Source: CAVPCZ01 sp963779225
Lineage (GTDB): Bacteria > Bacteroidota > Ignavibacteria > UBA10030 > UBA6906
Length of the DNA stretch: 64,000 nt
Assembly (NCBI GenBank): GCA_963779225.1
Contig: CAVZWW010000003.1
Location: forward strand, 3,348,001-3,412,000
Direction of reading: 5' to 3'
The notes below the pieces were generated by a model. That model did not search any database. It saw only the letters and a list, made by a program, of their open reading frames with translations, and had not been told where the DNA came from. Position numbers and translations under genes: made by a program. Below are positions 8,570 to 16,004 of the stretch, piece by piece; the first letter of the stretch is position 1; every line of letters begins with the position of its first letter.

Positions 8570-9223
8570 TTACTCGCCGGCACGTCTCAGCGAGGTGATG
8601 GCATCCAGGATCGAAGGGGCGTGGAAAATGTAACTTCCGGCAACGAGGACCGTCGCTCCCGCTTCAATCACGAGCCTCGCCGTGCGGGAGTCAATTCCCC
8701 CGTCCACTTCGATCACCGCACGCGAATGCAGTTCTTTGAGGCGCGCCGCGACGGACTGGATGCGCCCTATCGTTTCCGGGATAAAGGACTGCCCTCCGAA
8801 CCCTGCGTTCACGGACATGAGCAGGATCAGATCGACATCGCCCAGCACTTCCTCTATCGCAGCGAGAGGTGTCGCCGGGTTGATGCTCACACCCGCTTTT
8901 GCCCCCAGCTCACGGATCCGGCGCAAGGTTTCCGGCAGAGGCCTGCAGGCTTCGGCGTGCACCGTGATTCCATCGGCTCCCGCTTCGCGGTAGGTATCCA
9001 CCCACCGCTCCGGCTCTTCTATCATGAGGTGCGTGTCAAACGGCAGACGGGTTGTCTTGCGGAGCGCCGTAATCACCGGAGGGCCGAACGTCAGATTCGG
9101 AACGAAATGGCCATCCATGACATCCAGGTGCAGCCAGTCGGCACCGCCCTGCTCTACCAGCATGATCTGCTGTTGCAGGTTTGCGAAGTCCGATGCGAGC
9201 AACGAGGGAGCAATGGTGATCAT
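8570..9223 (-). CDS. rpe: Ribulose-phosphate 3-epimerase
   Basis: Cytosolic TIM-barrel enzyme interconverting ribulose 5-phosphate and xylulose 5-phosphate in the pentose phosphate pathway. 217 residues, the usual length. Seen: IAPSLLASDFANL at the N terminus, WLHLDVMDGHFVPNLTFGP with the metal-binding His and Asp, FDTHLMIEEPERW, the phosphate-binding NPATPLAAIEEVL, MSVNAGFGGQSFIP, and AVIEVDGGID with the second catalytic Asp. It starts 13 bp after the PASTA-protein gene and is likely cotranscribed with it. Confidence 0.97.
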   Translation of the reverse strand: MITIAPSLLASDFANLQQQIMLVEQGGADWLHLDVMDGHFVPNLTFGPPVITALRKTTRLPFDTHLMIEEPERWVDTYREAGADGITVHAEACRPLPETLRRIRELGAKAGVSINPATPLAAIEEVLGDVDLILLMSVNAGFGGQSFIPETIGRIQSVAARLKELHSRAVIEVDGGIDSRTARLVIEAGATVLVAGSYIFHAPSILDAITSLRRAGE

Positions 9224-9236
9224 GGTCGGGATCGGT

Positions 9237-10034
9237 TCACGGCGGTGGGATTTCGATCTCTTCAGCAGGACGTCCGTCCTTGATGACGAAGAGGTCTACC
9301 GGCTGTCCCGGCCCGAGCGGCTCGCCGGGCCGCGGGTATTGATCCACGACGGTATTGGGGACAAGTTCAAAGGAAGGTTGATACGTAATGATCCCCCGTT
9401 TCAATCCGGCAGCCTCAAGAATCTTTTCCGCCTCCGGTACGGTTTTCCCGATCACGAGCGGCACCTGCGCCGCGCTGGGAACGCGCCCCCGGCTCACGAC
9501 AATGTCCACTCCGGTCCCCTTTGTCGCACGCGAATCCTGGGGAGGCCGCTGTTCGATAATGGTGTTCTCGGGATACGTGTCGGACGTGTCATACGCCACC
9601 GCACCGACTTTGAGGCCGTACCGGTCCAGGGCAAACCGGGCATCACGCAGCGAGCGACCGCGCAATGCCGGGACGATCACCTCCACCTCTCCCCCGCTGA
9701 GTGTCAGATAAATATGCCGGTCTTCCTTGACGATCGCGCCCGCGGCGGGATTTTGCTGAATCACCGTCCCCGGAGGATACTCTGCATCCGGGCGCGTCTC
9801 CGCTTCCACGACGCGCAATTTTGCCGATTCGAGCGTTGAGCGGGCTTCAGCCAGAGGCTTCCCGATTACCGAGGGAACGGAAAGGCGGCTTCCATGGTTG
9901 ACATACGCAGGAAGGATGATGTAGTTCAGAAGGAGAAAGAGAGCCAGAAAACCGCCCACGACGATCACCAACGGCTTGTGGAGGAGGTCCCGAAGAGTGT
10001 AGGATAGCGCGGATCTGGTTCGAGAGGCGGCCAT
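9237..10034 (-). CDS. PASTA-domain membrane protein
   Basis: A 265-residue single-pass membrane protein with three PASTA domains and no kinase domain. A short basic N terminus leads into the membrane segment LVIVVGGFLALFLLLNYIIL (about residues 23-42). The PASTA repeats follow at about 51-116, 118-183 and 188-254, each opening with a VP or VPxL motif (LSVPSVIGKPLAEA, VIVPALRGRSLRDA, AQVPLVIGKTVPEA). PASTA domains in other bacteria bind peptidoglycan fragments or lipid II, so a cell-wall role is plausible. The start is taken at the ATG at 10034; the frame stays open upstream to 10142, but a good promoter ends 6 bp before this ATG. rpe follows 13 bp downstream. Confidence 0.9.
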   Translation of the reverse strand: MAASRTRSALSYTLRDLLHKPLVIVVGGFLALFLLLNYIILPAYVNHGSRLSVPSVIGKPLAEARSTLESAKLRVVEAETRPDAEYPPGTVIQQNPAAGAIVKEDRHIYLTLSGGEVEVIVPALRGRSLRDARFALDRYGLKVGAVAYDTSDTYPENTIIEQRPPQDSRATKGTGVDIVVSRGRVPSAAQVPLVIGKTVPEAEKILEAAGLKRGIITYQPSFELVPNTVVDQYPRPGEPLGPGQPVDLFVIKDGRPAEEIEIPPP

Positions 10035-10040
10035 GCGGAT

Positions 10041-10069
10041 AATATAATGAAAGAGGATATTACTCACAA
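10041..10069 (-). promoter_or_regulatory. Putative promoter giving a leaderless PASTA-rpe transcript
   Basis: Minus strand: TTGTGA (10069-10064), a 17 bp spacer and TATATT (10046-10041). Only six bases separate the -10 box from the ATG at 10034, so the predicted 5' end falls at or next to the start codon. Confidence 0.6.
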
Positions 10070-10176
10070 GCCGGGCGTTGAGTGTTGTCGTTTTCAACCC
10101 CGCTTTAGAAAGAGGTAGGGCTTCGCCCGCTGAATCAGACATTGCGTTTTAATGTATCTTTTAGGATTGTTACCGG

Positions 10177-11412
10177 ATGTCCACCCGATTCATTCTTGCT
10201 GCGATATTGCTTCTGCCCCAGGCATATCTGTTCCTCCGATTCCGACGCTGGATAAACACGCGTGAATTGAAGGTGCGGAGGCTGCGCGTTCCTGTCTACC
10301 TTCTTTTCGCCCTCTCGAACATACTGATGATTGGTGTGATCGCCACACAGCCCCGCCCGACGAATCTTTCCGCGTGGGCAATCTACACTTTCGTTTACCC
10401 GTTCTTGCTCTGGCATTCTGCGACATTCATCATCGCAATTGTGCTCCTTGCCGGGGCAATCTTGAAGCTCCCGTTTAAGTTGATCTGGAGAGGACTGCTG
10501 CGGATCCGCGCGATGCGCCCGACGATTCAGTCCATACGGGAGCACCCCCGGTCGCAGGCATTTGATGCTTCCCGAAGGGTCTTCCTGAGGCGGAGCGTGT
10601 ACGGGCTGACAGCGGCTTCGTTTGGCGGCACTGCATATGGGATGTTCATAGGAAGAAATGCGTGCGAGACGAATGAGCGTGAAATCCCCATAACAGGCCT
10701 CCCACCTCAGTTTTCAGGTTTCACGATCGGACTTGTAACCGACGTCCACTCCAGCCTGTATATGCAGAAGCGGGATATGGATGAGTATGTGCGCCGGTTG
10801 AACGATCTTGGCGCGGACATTGTCGTAGTTGCAGGAGATCTGGTGAATGGCAACGTGGATGAAGTGCACCCCTTCGCCGAAGCCTTCTCGCGGTTGAAAG
10901 CGCCCATGGGGGTTTTTGGAGTCCTGGGAAACCATGACTACTACACCCGCCAACCGGACAAGATTGCAGATGTCGCGACGGAAGCCGGAGTGAGGATTCT
11001 CCGCAACGAGAACCTTGTGCTGAGCAAGGGCCGGAGCAGCATAATGATTGCCGGCGTGGACGATGCCGGCACCAACCAGGTTGCCGCCCAGAAAATGGAC
11101 GCTGCTCTGAAAAGCGATCGGGGCCCGTTGCCGACGGTTCTCGTGAGTCACAGGCCGTATTTCCTTGATGAGGCGGCAGAACGCAACGTGGGGCTTGTGC
11201 TGTGCGGCCACACACATGGTGGTCAGGTGGTGTTCGGAAGAATGGGAGGAACCACGATGACGCCGGCCGCACTTTATTCGCCGTATGTGTGGGGTCTGTA
11301 CCGGAAGAAGCAGACGCAGATGTATGTGTCCCGGGGAATCGGAACCGTGGGTGTGCCTATCCGCATCAATTGTCCGCCGGAGCTGACCCGCATCGTTCTG
11401 CGGCCCGCCTGA
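10177..11412 (+). CDS. Membrane-anchored metallophosphoesterase (calcineurin-like)
   Basis: 411 residues. The N-terminal third is membrane-embedded (STRFILAAILLLPQAYLFL, LPVYLLFALSNILMIGVIA, and a further pair to about residue 100). A basic linker with a signal-like patch follows (RRVFLRRSVYGLTAASFGGT), then the catalytic domain with all five metal motifs: GLVTDVHS, VVAGDLVNG, GNHDYY, VSHRP and LCGHTHGGQ. This resembles the YkuE/YaeI group, some of which cleave UDP-diacylglucosamine or other phosphoesters at the membrane; the substrate here is unknown. It is transcribed alone and divergently from the PASTA-rpe pair. Its stop codon touches the start of a tandem repeat. Confidence 0.93.
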   Translation: MSTRFILAAILLLPQAYLFLRFRRWINTRELKVRRLRVPVYLLFALSNILMIGVIATQPRPTNLSAWAIYTFVYPFLLWHSATFIIAIVLLAGAILKLPFKLIWRGLLRIRAMRPTIQSIREHPRSQAFDASRRVFLRRSVYGLTAASFGGTAYGMFIGRNACETNEREIPITGLPPQFSGFTIGLVTDVHSSLYMQKRDMDEYVRRLNDLGADIVVVAGDLVNGNVDEVHPFAEAFSRLKAPMGVFGVLGNHDYYTRQPDKIADVATEAGVRILRNENLVLSKGRSSIMIAGVDDAGTNQVAAQKMDAALKSDRGPLPTVLVSHRPYFLDEAAERNVGLVLCGHTHGGQVVFGRMGGTTMTPAALYSPYVWGLYRKKQTQMYVSRGIGTVGVPIRINCPPELTRIVLRPA

Positions 11413-11542
11413 CCTGTCGCCCTGCCAGGTCCGTCATCCGACTGGTCCGTCGCCCGCTTGACCTGTCGCCCTGCCTGACCTGTCACCCGTCTGGTCTGTC
11501 GCCCTGCCAGCTCTGTCGCCCGTCTGGTCTGTCGCCCTGCGT
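11411..11542 (+). repeat. Eight tandem copies of a degenerate 16-17 nt unit
   Basis: Units start at 11411, 11428, 11444, 11460, 11477, 11493, 11510 and 11526, with lengths 17, 16, 16, 17, 16, 17, 16 and 17. The consensus is close to GGTCTGTCGCCCTGCCT, and the core YGTCRYCCG/CTG is kept in every unit. There are no spacers, so it is not a CRISPR array. The array begins inside the stop codon of the metallophosphoesterase gene and ends about 100 bp before the promoter of the nucleoside salvage operon. Neither a coding role nor a terminator-like fold is apparent. Confidence 0.85.
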
Positions 11543-11644
11543 GATCCCCCGGAATCCCGCGTCCGGAATACCCTCCCGCCCGACAATCTCCCATGGTGGT
11601 ACTGCAGATACCCCGTCTGGCTATCCAACCCGGCCCACTACGAA

Positions 11645-11673
11645 TTGCATTGTACACTGATTTTGCATACATT
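11645..11673 (+). promoter_or_regulatory. Putative promoter of the nucleoside salvage operon
   Basis: TTGCAT (11645-11650), a 17 bp spacer and TACATT (11668-11673), 24 bp before the cdd ATG. The boxes match consensus moderately; the position and spacing fit the other promoters seen here. Confidence 0.5.
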
Positions 11674-11696
11674 ACGAAAATTTCTTCCGGGGCCGA

Positions 11697-12110
11697 ATGG
11701 ATTATAGACCGCTCGTCTCGCGCGCGAAGGCGGCGAAACGATTCTCCCACTCTCCATATTCCAGATTCCGCGTCGGCGCTGCTTTGCTCGCCGAAGATGG
11801 AACCGTCTACACCGGCTGCAACATCGAAAACAGTTCGTACGGCCTGACTGTCTGTGCGGAACGAACCGCGATTTTCAAAGCCATCTCCGAGGGGACCAAA
11901 CACTTCACGGCCATCGCCATCGCCACCGATGAGGATGCATTCACTCCACCATGCGGCGCCTGCAGGCAGGTCATGATGGATCTCACGGGCGACATTGACG
12001 TGATCCTGACCAGGAAGAACGGTCACATAATGAAGTTCAAGCTCGCCGAGCTTCTTCCTCACCCCTTCGGCGGGAAAAATCTGAAAAACGTGAAACGCAC
12101 CACACGATGA
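11697..12110 (+). CDS. cdd: Cytidine deaminase
   Basis: Zinc enzyme deaminating cytidine and deoxycytidine to uridine and deoxyuridine. 137 residues, typical of the short tetrameric form. Seen: PYSRFRVGAALL, the substrate motif GCNIENSSYG, the catalytic CAERTAIF (zinc Cys plus proton-shuttle Glu) and the second zinc motif PPCGACRQV. The stop overlaps the tdk start by 4 bp (ATGA), so cdd and tdk are translationally coupled. The C terminus GGKNLKNVKRTTR is slightly extended. Confidence 0.96.
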   Translation: MDYRPLVSRAKAAKRFSHSPYSRFRVGAALLAEDGTVYTGCNIENSSYGLTVCAERTAIFKAISEGTKHFTAIAIATDEDAFTPPCGACRQVMMDLTGDIDVILTRKNGHIMKFKLAELLPHPFGGKNLKNVKRTTR

Positions 12111-12682
12111 CCATCCCCACGCAGCATGATTCACCGACAAAGGTAGGCTGGATCGAAGTTGTTGCAGGATGCATGTTTTCCGGGAAGACCGAGGAATTGA
12201 TCCGCCGCCTCCGGCGGGCTCAAATCGGCAGGCTGGAAGTTGCGATTTTCAAGCCCCGGATCGACACACGCTACAGCAAAGATCACATCGTCTCCCACAG
12301 CGAACTCAAAATCCCCTCTCAGGTGGTGGAGAGGGCATCGGAGATCCTCTCTCTCGCAAAAGATGCACAGGTGGTGGGCATCGACGAAGCCCAGTTTTTC
12401 GACATGTCTCTGCTGGACGTTGTGGAACAACTGGCGAACGACGGCAAGAGGGTTATCGTTGCCGGACTCGACCAGGATTATCTCGGAAAACCTTTCGAGC
12501 CGATCCCCCAGCTTCTTGCCATTGCCGAATACATCACGAAGACCCTTGCGATCTGTGTCGTCTGTGGCAACCCCGCAGACCGTACGCAACGCATCACCGG
12601 CGGGAGCGAGAGAGTGCAGGTGGGCGCAATGGACTCCTACGAAGCGCGTTGCAGGCGGTGCTTCCATCCTCCATCATCTTGA
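12107..12682 (+). CDS. tdk: Thymidine kinase (type II)
   Basis: ATP-dependent phosphorylation of thymidine and deoxyuridine. 191 residues. Seen: P-loop GCMFSGKTEELIRRL near residue 22, the Walker B-like VVGIDEAQFFD, GLDQDYLGKPFEPIPQLLAI, and the C-terminal zinc-binding cysteine pairs (CVVCGNPA and a later CRRCF). It follows cdd with a 4 bp overlap and precedes a nucleoside transporter, forming a salvage operon. Confidence 0.96.
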   Translation: MTIPTQHDSPTKVGWIEVVAGCMFSGKTEELIRRLRRAQIGRLEVAIFKPRIDTRYSKDHIVSHSELKIPSQVVERASEILSLAKDAQVVGIDEAQFFDMSLLDVVEQLANDGKRVIVAGLDQDYLGKPFEPIPQLLAIAEYITKTLAICVVCGNPADRTQRITGGSERVQVGAMDSYEARCRRCFHPPSS

Positions 12683-12761
12683 CAGGCTGACGACCGGACC
12701 GCAGTGTCTGCCACGGCCGTCAACTGTATGAACCGACCATCTCACCAGTAGCGGGCTTTGC

Positions 12762-14117
12762 ATGTCCTTCCTCTCGACACTCCACGGTATTTTCGGCATA
12801 GGCGTCCTCCTGGGGATAGCGATGCTATTTTCGAACAACCGGCGGGCGATCAACTGGCGTCTTGTGGCCTCGGGGTTTGGACTCCAGTTCGTGTTTGCCA
12901 TTCTCATTCTCAAAGGCGGCGACCTGGCCCCGTCGTTCGCGCCGTTTGGCTGGCCGCGTCTGGCCTTTGAGTGGATCAGCTATGGTTTTGTCCGCATACT
13001 GGGGTTCACGACGGAAGGCGCAAAATTTGTTTTCGGCAACCTTGCAGTCGGTCCGGGCAACGAAGGAAACCTCGGTTTCTTCTTCGCATTCCAGGTACTT
13101 CCCACGATTATCTTCTTCGCCTCGCTGATGTCCATCATGTACTATCTCGGCATCATGCAGCGCGTAGTGCAGGCAATGGCCTGGGTGATGGCGCGCGTGA
13201 TGGGCACAAGCGGAGCGGAATCTCTTTCAAATACAGCCAACATTTTTGTCGGACAGACCGAGGCGCCCCTGATGATCCGTCCGTTCCTCAAAGGCATGAC
13301 GCAGTCAGAACTGCTGACCGTCATGGTCGGCGGGATGTGTACGATTGCAGGTGGCGTGATGGCAGCGTACGTCCAGATGCTGGGTTATTCCTATGCACAG
13401 CGTTACGGCTTGCCGCTTGAGGCCGGACAGGCCAAATTCGCCGCACAGCTCCTCGGGGCCAGCCTGATGGCTGCGCCTGCCGGACTGGCAATCGCCAAAG
13501 TCATCTTTCCTGAAACCAGCGATCCAGAGACGAAAGGCACGGTGAAGATCAAGATTGAACGTAACGCCTCCAATGTCATAGAAGCGGCCGCAACCGGAGC
13601 ATCAGACGGCCTTCAGCTGGCTTTGAATGTCGGGGGCATGCTCCTGGCTTTTATCGCAATCATCGCCCTGGTGAATTTCGTATTGAACGGGGCCGGGGAC
13701 CTCACCGGACTCAACAGCTGGCTCCAGGCCACATACGGACAACCCCTTTCGCTTCAGCTCTTTCTCGGCTTCTGCCTGCAGTATCTCGCCTTTGCCATCG
13801 GTGTTCCCTGGGCGGACGCCCTTCAAGTGGGGTCGCTGATAGGCACGAAGATAGTGCTAAATGAGTTTGTAGGATACCTGGACTTATCCGCAATGATTAC
13901 AGCAGGTAAGCTATCGACAGATAAAGCAGTTTATATGGCTACTTTTGCGCTGTGCGGTTTTGCCAATTTTTCGTCGATCGCCATTCAGATAGGTGGGATA
14001 GCTCCTCTGGCACCTGAAAGGCGCAAAGACCTCGCTGCTCTTGGACTGAAGGCCGTTCTCGGAGGTACGCTGGCAAACCTTTCCACTGCAACGATCGCAG
14101 GCATCTTCTTCGGATAA
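12762..14117 (+). CDS. Concentrative nucleoside transporter (CNT/NupC family)
   Basis: Inner-membrane ion-coupled nucleoside importer of 451 residues with 8-10 membrane segments. The N terminus is STLHGIFGIGVLLGIAMLFS. Family signatures include NTANIFVGQTEAPLMIRPFL (substrate/ion motif), TIAGGVMAAYVQMLG, and the C-terminal GFANFSSIAIQIGGIAPLAP with LANLSTATIAGIFFG. A GC-type CNT would bring in the nucleosides used by the neighbouring cytidine deaminase, thymidine kinase and purine nucleoside phosphorylase. Confidence 0.95.
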   Translation: MSFLSTLHGIFGIGVLLGIAMLFSNNRRAINWRLVASGFGLQFVFAILILKGGDLAPSFAPFGWPRLAFEWISYGFVRILGFTTEGAKFVFGNLAVGPGNEGNLGFFFAFQVLPTIIFFASLMSIMYYLGIMQRVVQAMAWVMARVMGTSGAESLSNTANIFVGQTEAPLMIRPFLKGMTQSELLTVMVGGMCTIAGGVMAAYVQMLGYSYAQRYGLPLEAGQAKFAAQLLGASLMAAPAGLAIAKVIFPETSDPETKGTVKIKIERNASNVIEAAATGASDGLQLALNVGGMLLAFIAIIALVNFVLNGAGDLTGLNSWLQATYGQPLSLQLFLGFCLQYLAFAIGVPWADALQVGSLIGTKIVLNEFVGYLDLSAMITAGKLSTDKAVYMATFALCGFANFSSIAIQIGGIAPLAPERRKDLAALGLKAVLGGTLANLSTATIAGIFFG

Positions 14118-14124
14118 CTCCCCA

Positions 14125-14944
14125 ATGGCCGACGCCGCGAATATTGACCTGAGAGTTACCGAAGCCGTCTCATTCATACGGGAGCATGCCCCCCATGCTC
14201 CGTCGGTTGCCCTTGTGCTCGGATCGGGACTCGGCGGCTTCACGGACGAGCTTGAGCGGGACGCAGTGATCCCCGTCAGTGATATCCCCCACTACCCCCG
14301 TTCAACTGTGCAGGGCCACAAGGGAGAAATCGTCTTTGCACGACTTGGCAGCACCCGCCTTGTGGCCTTCCGCGGCAGGGTGCATTTCTATGAATCCGGC
14401 AGCCTGGATGTCATACTCTTCCCTATCCGGGTTGCCGCCGCTCTCGGGGCGAAGACCCTGATCGCCACAAATGCCGCCGGCGGCATCAATCGCACATTCG
14501 TCCCCGGCGATCTGATGCTCATAACAGACCAGATAAATTTCACGGGGGAGGCCCTCCGGTCGACCGTGCAGCCACGCCTGATATCCTCCGGGTACTATGA
14601 CCCGCAATACCTTGCCCTGGCAGCCCAAACGGCCGCCGGCCTGGGCGTTCCCGTAGTCCGGGGAGTCTACGCGGGGCTGAAGGGTCCCTTCGTACGAAAC
14701 TGCCGCGGAAATTGAAATGCTCCACCGTCTGGGAGGTGATGCGGTGGGAATGTCGACGGTCATGGAAACCGCGCTTGCCGCTCAACTGGGCATGAAAGTG
14801 CTGGGGATTTCCTGCATTACCAACAAGGCAACAGGCACGAGCCCGGCAAAACTCAGCCACGCCGAAGTCACACGTGTGGCCGACCAGGTGCGCGACCATT
14901 TCGCGCGCTTGCTCAAGCAGATCATCCTCGCGCTGCCATCCTGA
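14125..14944 (+). pseudogene. punA: Purine nucleoside phosphorylase, frameshifted
   Basis: Phosphorolysis of purine nucleosides to base plus ribose 1-phosphate. The first frame (14125-14715) carries ALVLGSGLGGFTDEL (phosphate-binding Ser), HYPRSTVQGHKGEIVFA, FRGRVHFYES and TNAAGGINRTFVPGDLMLI. After GVYAGLKGP the frame breaks. Dropping one T of the pair at 14689-14690 restores SYETAAEIEMLHRLGGDAVG, then MSTVMETALAAQLGMKVLGI and SCITNKATG, all expected of the family, to the stop at 14944. The joined protein is about 272 residues, the normal length for the trimeric enzyme. It starts 7 bp after the CNT transporter. A one-base insertion with full conservation on both sides points to a sequencing error or very recent decay. 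Confidence 0.9.
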
Positions 14945-15090
14945 GGCATGACGCCAAATCCCCGCACTTCAGCGGCCCGCCTTTGGCGGTGGCGGCACTC
15001 GAACGTTGGACACCACCCCAGGAGGCAATGAATCGTGGGAGCGTATCATGACCCTGAAGGCCGAACCCTTCGCTCGTGCTGACATGCTCG

Positions 15091-15993
15091 TCAGGAGACG
15101 ATGCGATCGAGCACCATCAGGATGAGGATGACGGAGAGGTAGAGGAGAGAGCCCATAAAAACGTGCCGCGCTGAAGCAACACCGCGGTCACGAAGAAATC
15201 GAAACGACGGCACGAGAAAGCCGAGCCCCGCAAGAATCCCGCCGTACAGAAAGACCATCCCCATCATTCCGCTTGCGGTCAGCAGTATCGACGCGGGAAT
15301 CAACGCCGCCGTGTATAACACAACCAGCCGGCTGGTTGTCACGCCCGAGTGGTCAAACACGGGCAGGAGGCGGTACCCCCCGCGCGCGTAATCTTCGCGG
15401 TACATCCAGGCCAGCGAGAGGAAGTGCGGCATCTGCCAGAGGTACAGGAGCAGGAAGAGAATGTAGGCTTCAATCGTAATCGCCCCGCGCACCGCCACCC
15501 AGCCGATCACCGGGGGGAGAGCCCCCGGCACACCGCCCACCGCGGTAGCCAGATGAGAAAACCGCTTCAACGGTGTATACACCGCTACATACGTCACCGC
15601 CGTGATCATCGCCAGCGCCGCCGCCAGTCCGTTGGTCGTCGCAGCCAGCACGATCACGCCCGCCGACACCATTCCCAGGCCGAGCAGTAGCGCAAGGGAG
15701 GGAGAAACATGTCCCGCGGGCAGAGGACGGCGTTCGGTCCGTTTCATCCGCGCGTCATGGGCGCGTTCAAGAAACTGATTGAGCGCGACAGCTCCCCCGC
15801 CTACCAGAAACGTGCCGATGACGGTAAAGAGGATGCGGGAGTAGGAGGCGTCACTCCCCCCGGCCAGGTATGCCCCGCCGGCAGCAGTGCACACCGACAT
15901 GACGGTGAGACCCGGTTTTGTCAGGGCGAACAGGTACTCCGCCCGCACCGGGAGGGATGCAGCCAGCCCTGCGGGCGGCATATTCGGTTGCAT
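15091..15993 (-). CDS. ctaB: Protoheme IX farnesyltransferase (heme O synthase)
   Basis: Multi-pass UbiA-family prenyltransferase adding a farnesyl group to heme B to give heme O, the precursor of heme A for the oxidase encoded beside it. 300 residues from the ATG at 15993, which has GAGGGGAG eight bases upstream. Seen: FALTKPGLTVMSVCTAAGGA, the prenyl-diphosphate/Mg motif region NQFLERAHDARMKRTERRPLPAGHVSP and the second motif YTPLKRFSHLATAVGGVPGA, followed by several membrane helices. It is last in the respiratory operon. No heme A synthase (ctaA) gene is in the window. Confidence 0.94.
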   Translation of the reverse strand: MQPNMPPAGLAASLPVRAEYLFALTKPGLTVMSVCTAAGGAYLAGGSDASYSRILFTVIGTFLVGGGAVALNQFLERAHDARMKRTERRPLPAGHVSPSLALLLGLGMVSAGVIVLAATTNGLAAALAMITAVTYVAVYTPLKRFSHLATAVGGVPGALPPVIGWVAVRGAITIEAYILFLLLYLWQMPHFLSLAWMYREDYARGGYRLLPVFDHSGVTTSRLVVLYTAALIPASILLTASGMMGMVFLYGGILAGLGFLVPSFRFLRDRGVASARHVFMGSLLYLSVILILMVLDRIVS

Positions 15994-16004
15994 CGGTTCT
16001 CCCC

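Noticed and set aside
8323..8598. Plus-strand frame of 91 codons in the lrp-rpe gap
   Set aside because: No SD, no recognisable motif, and it overlaps the lrp promoter and the end of rpe.
11411..11542. Tandem repeat considered as a CRISPR array
   Set aside because: Units are contiguous and degenerate with no unique spacers, and no cas gene is present.
11274..12140. Minus-strand frame with repeated GRQTRRAT-like peptide
   Set aside because: Antisense to cytidine deaminase and the 16-17 nt repeat; the peptide repeat is only the translation of the DNA repeat.
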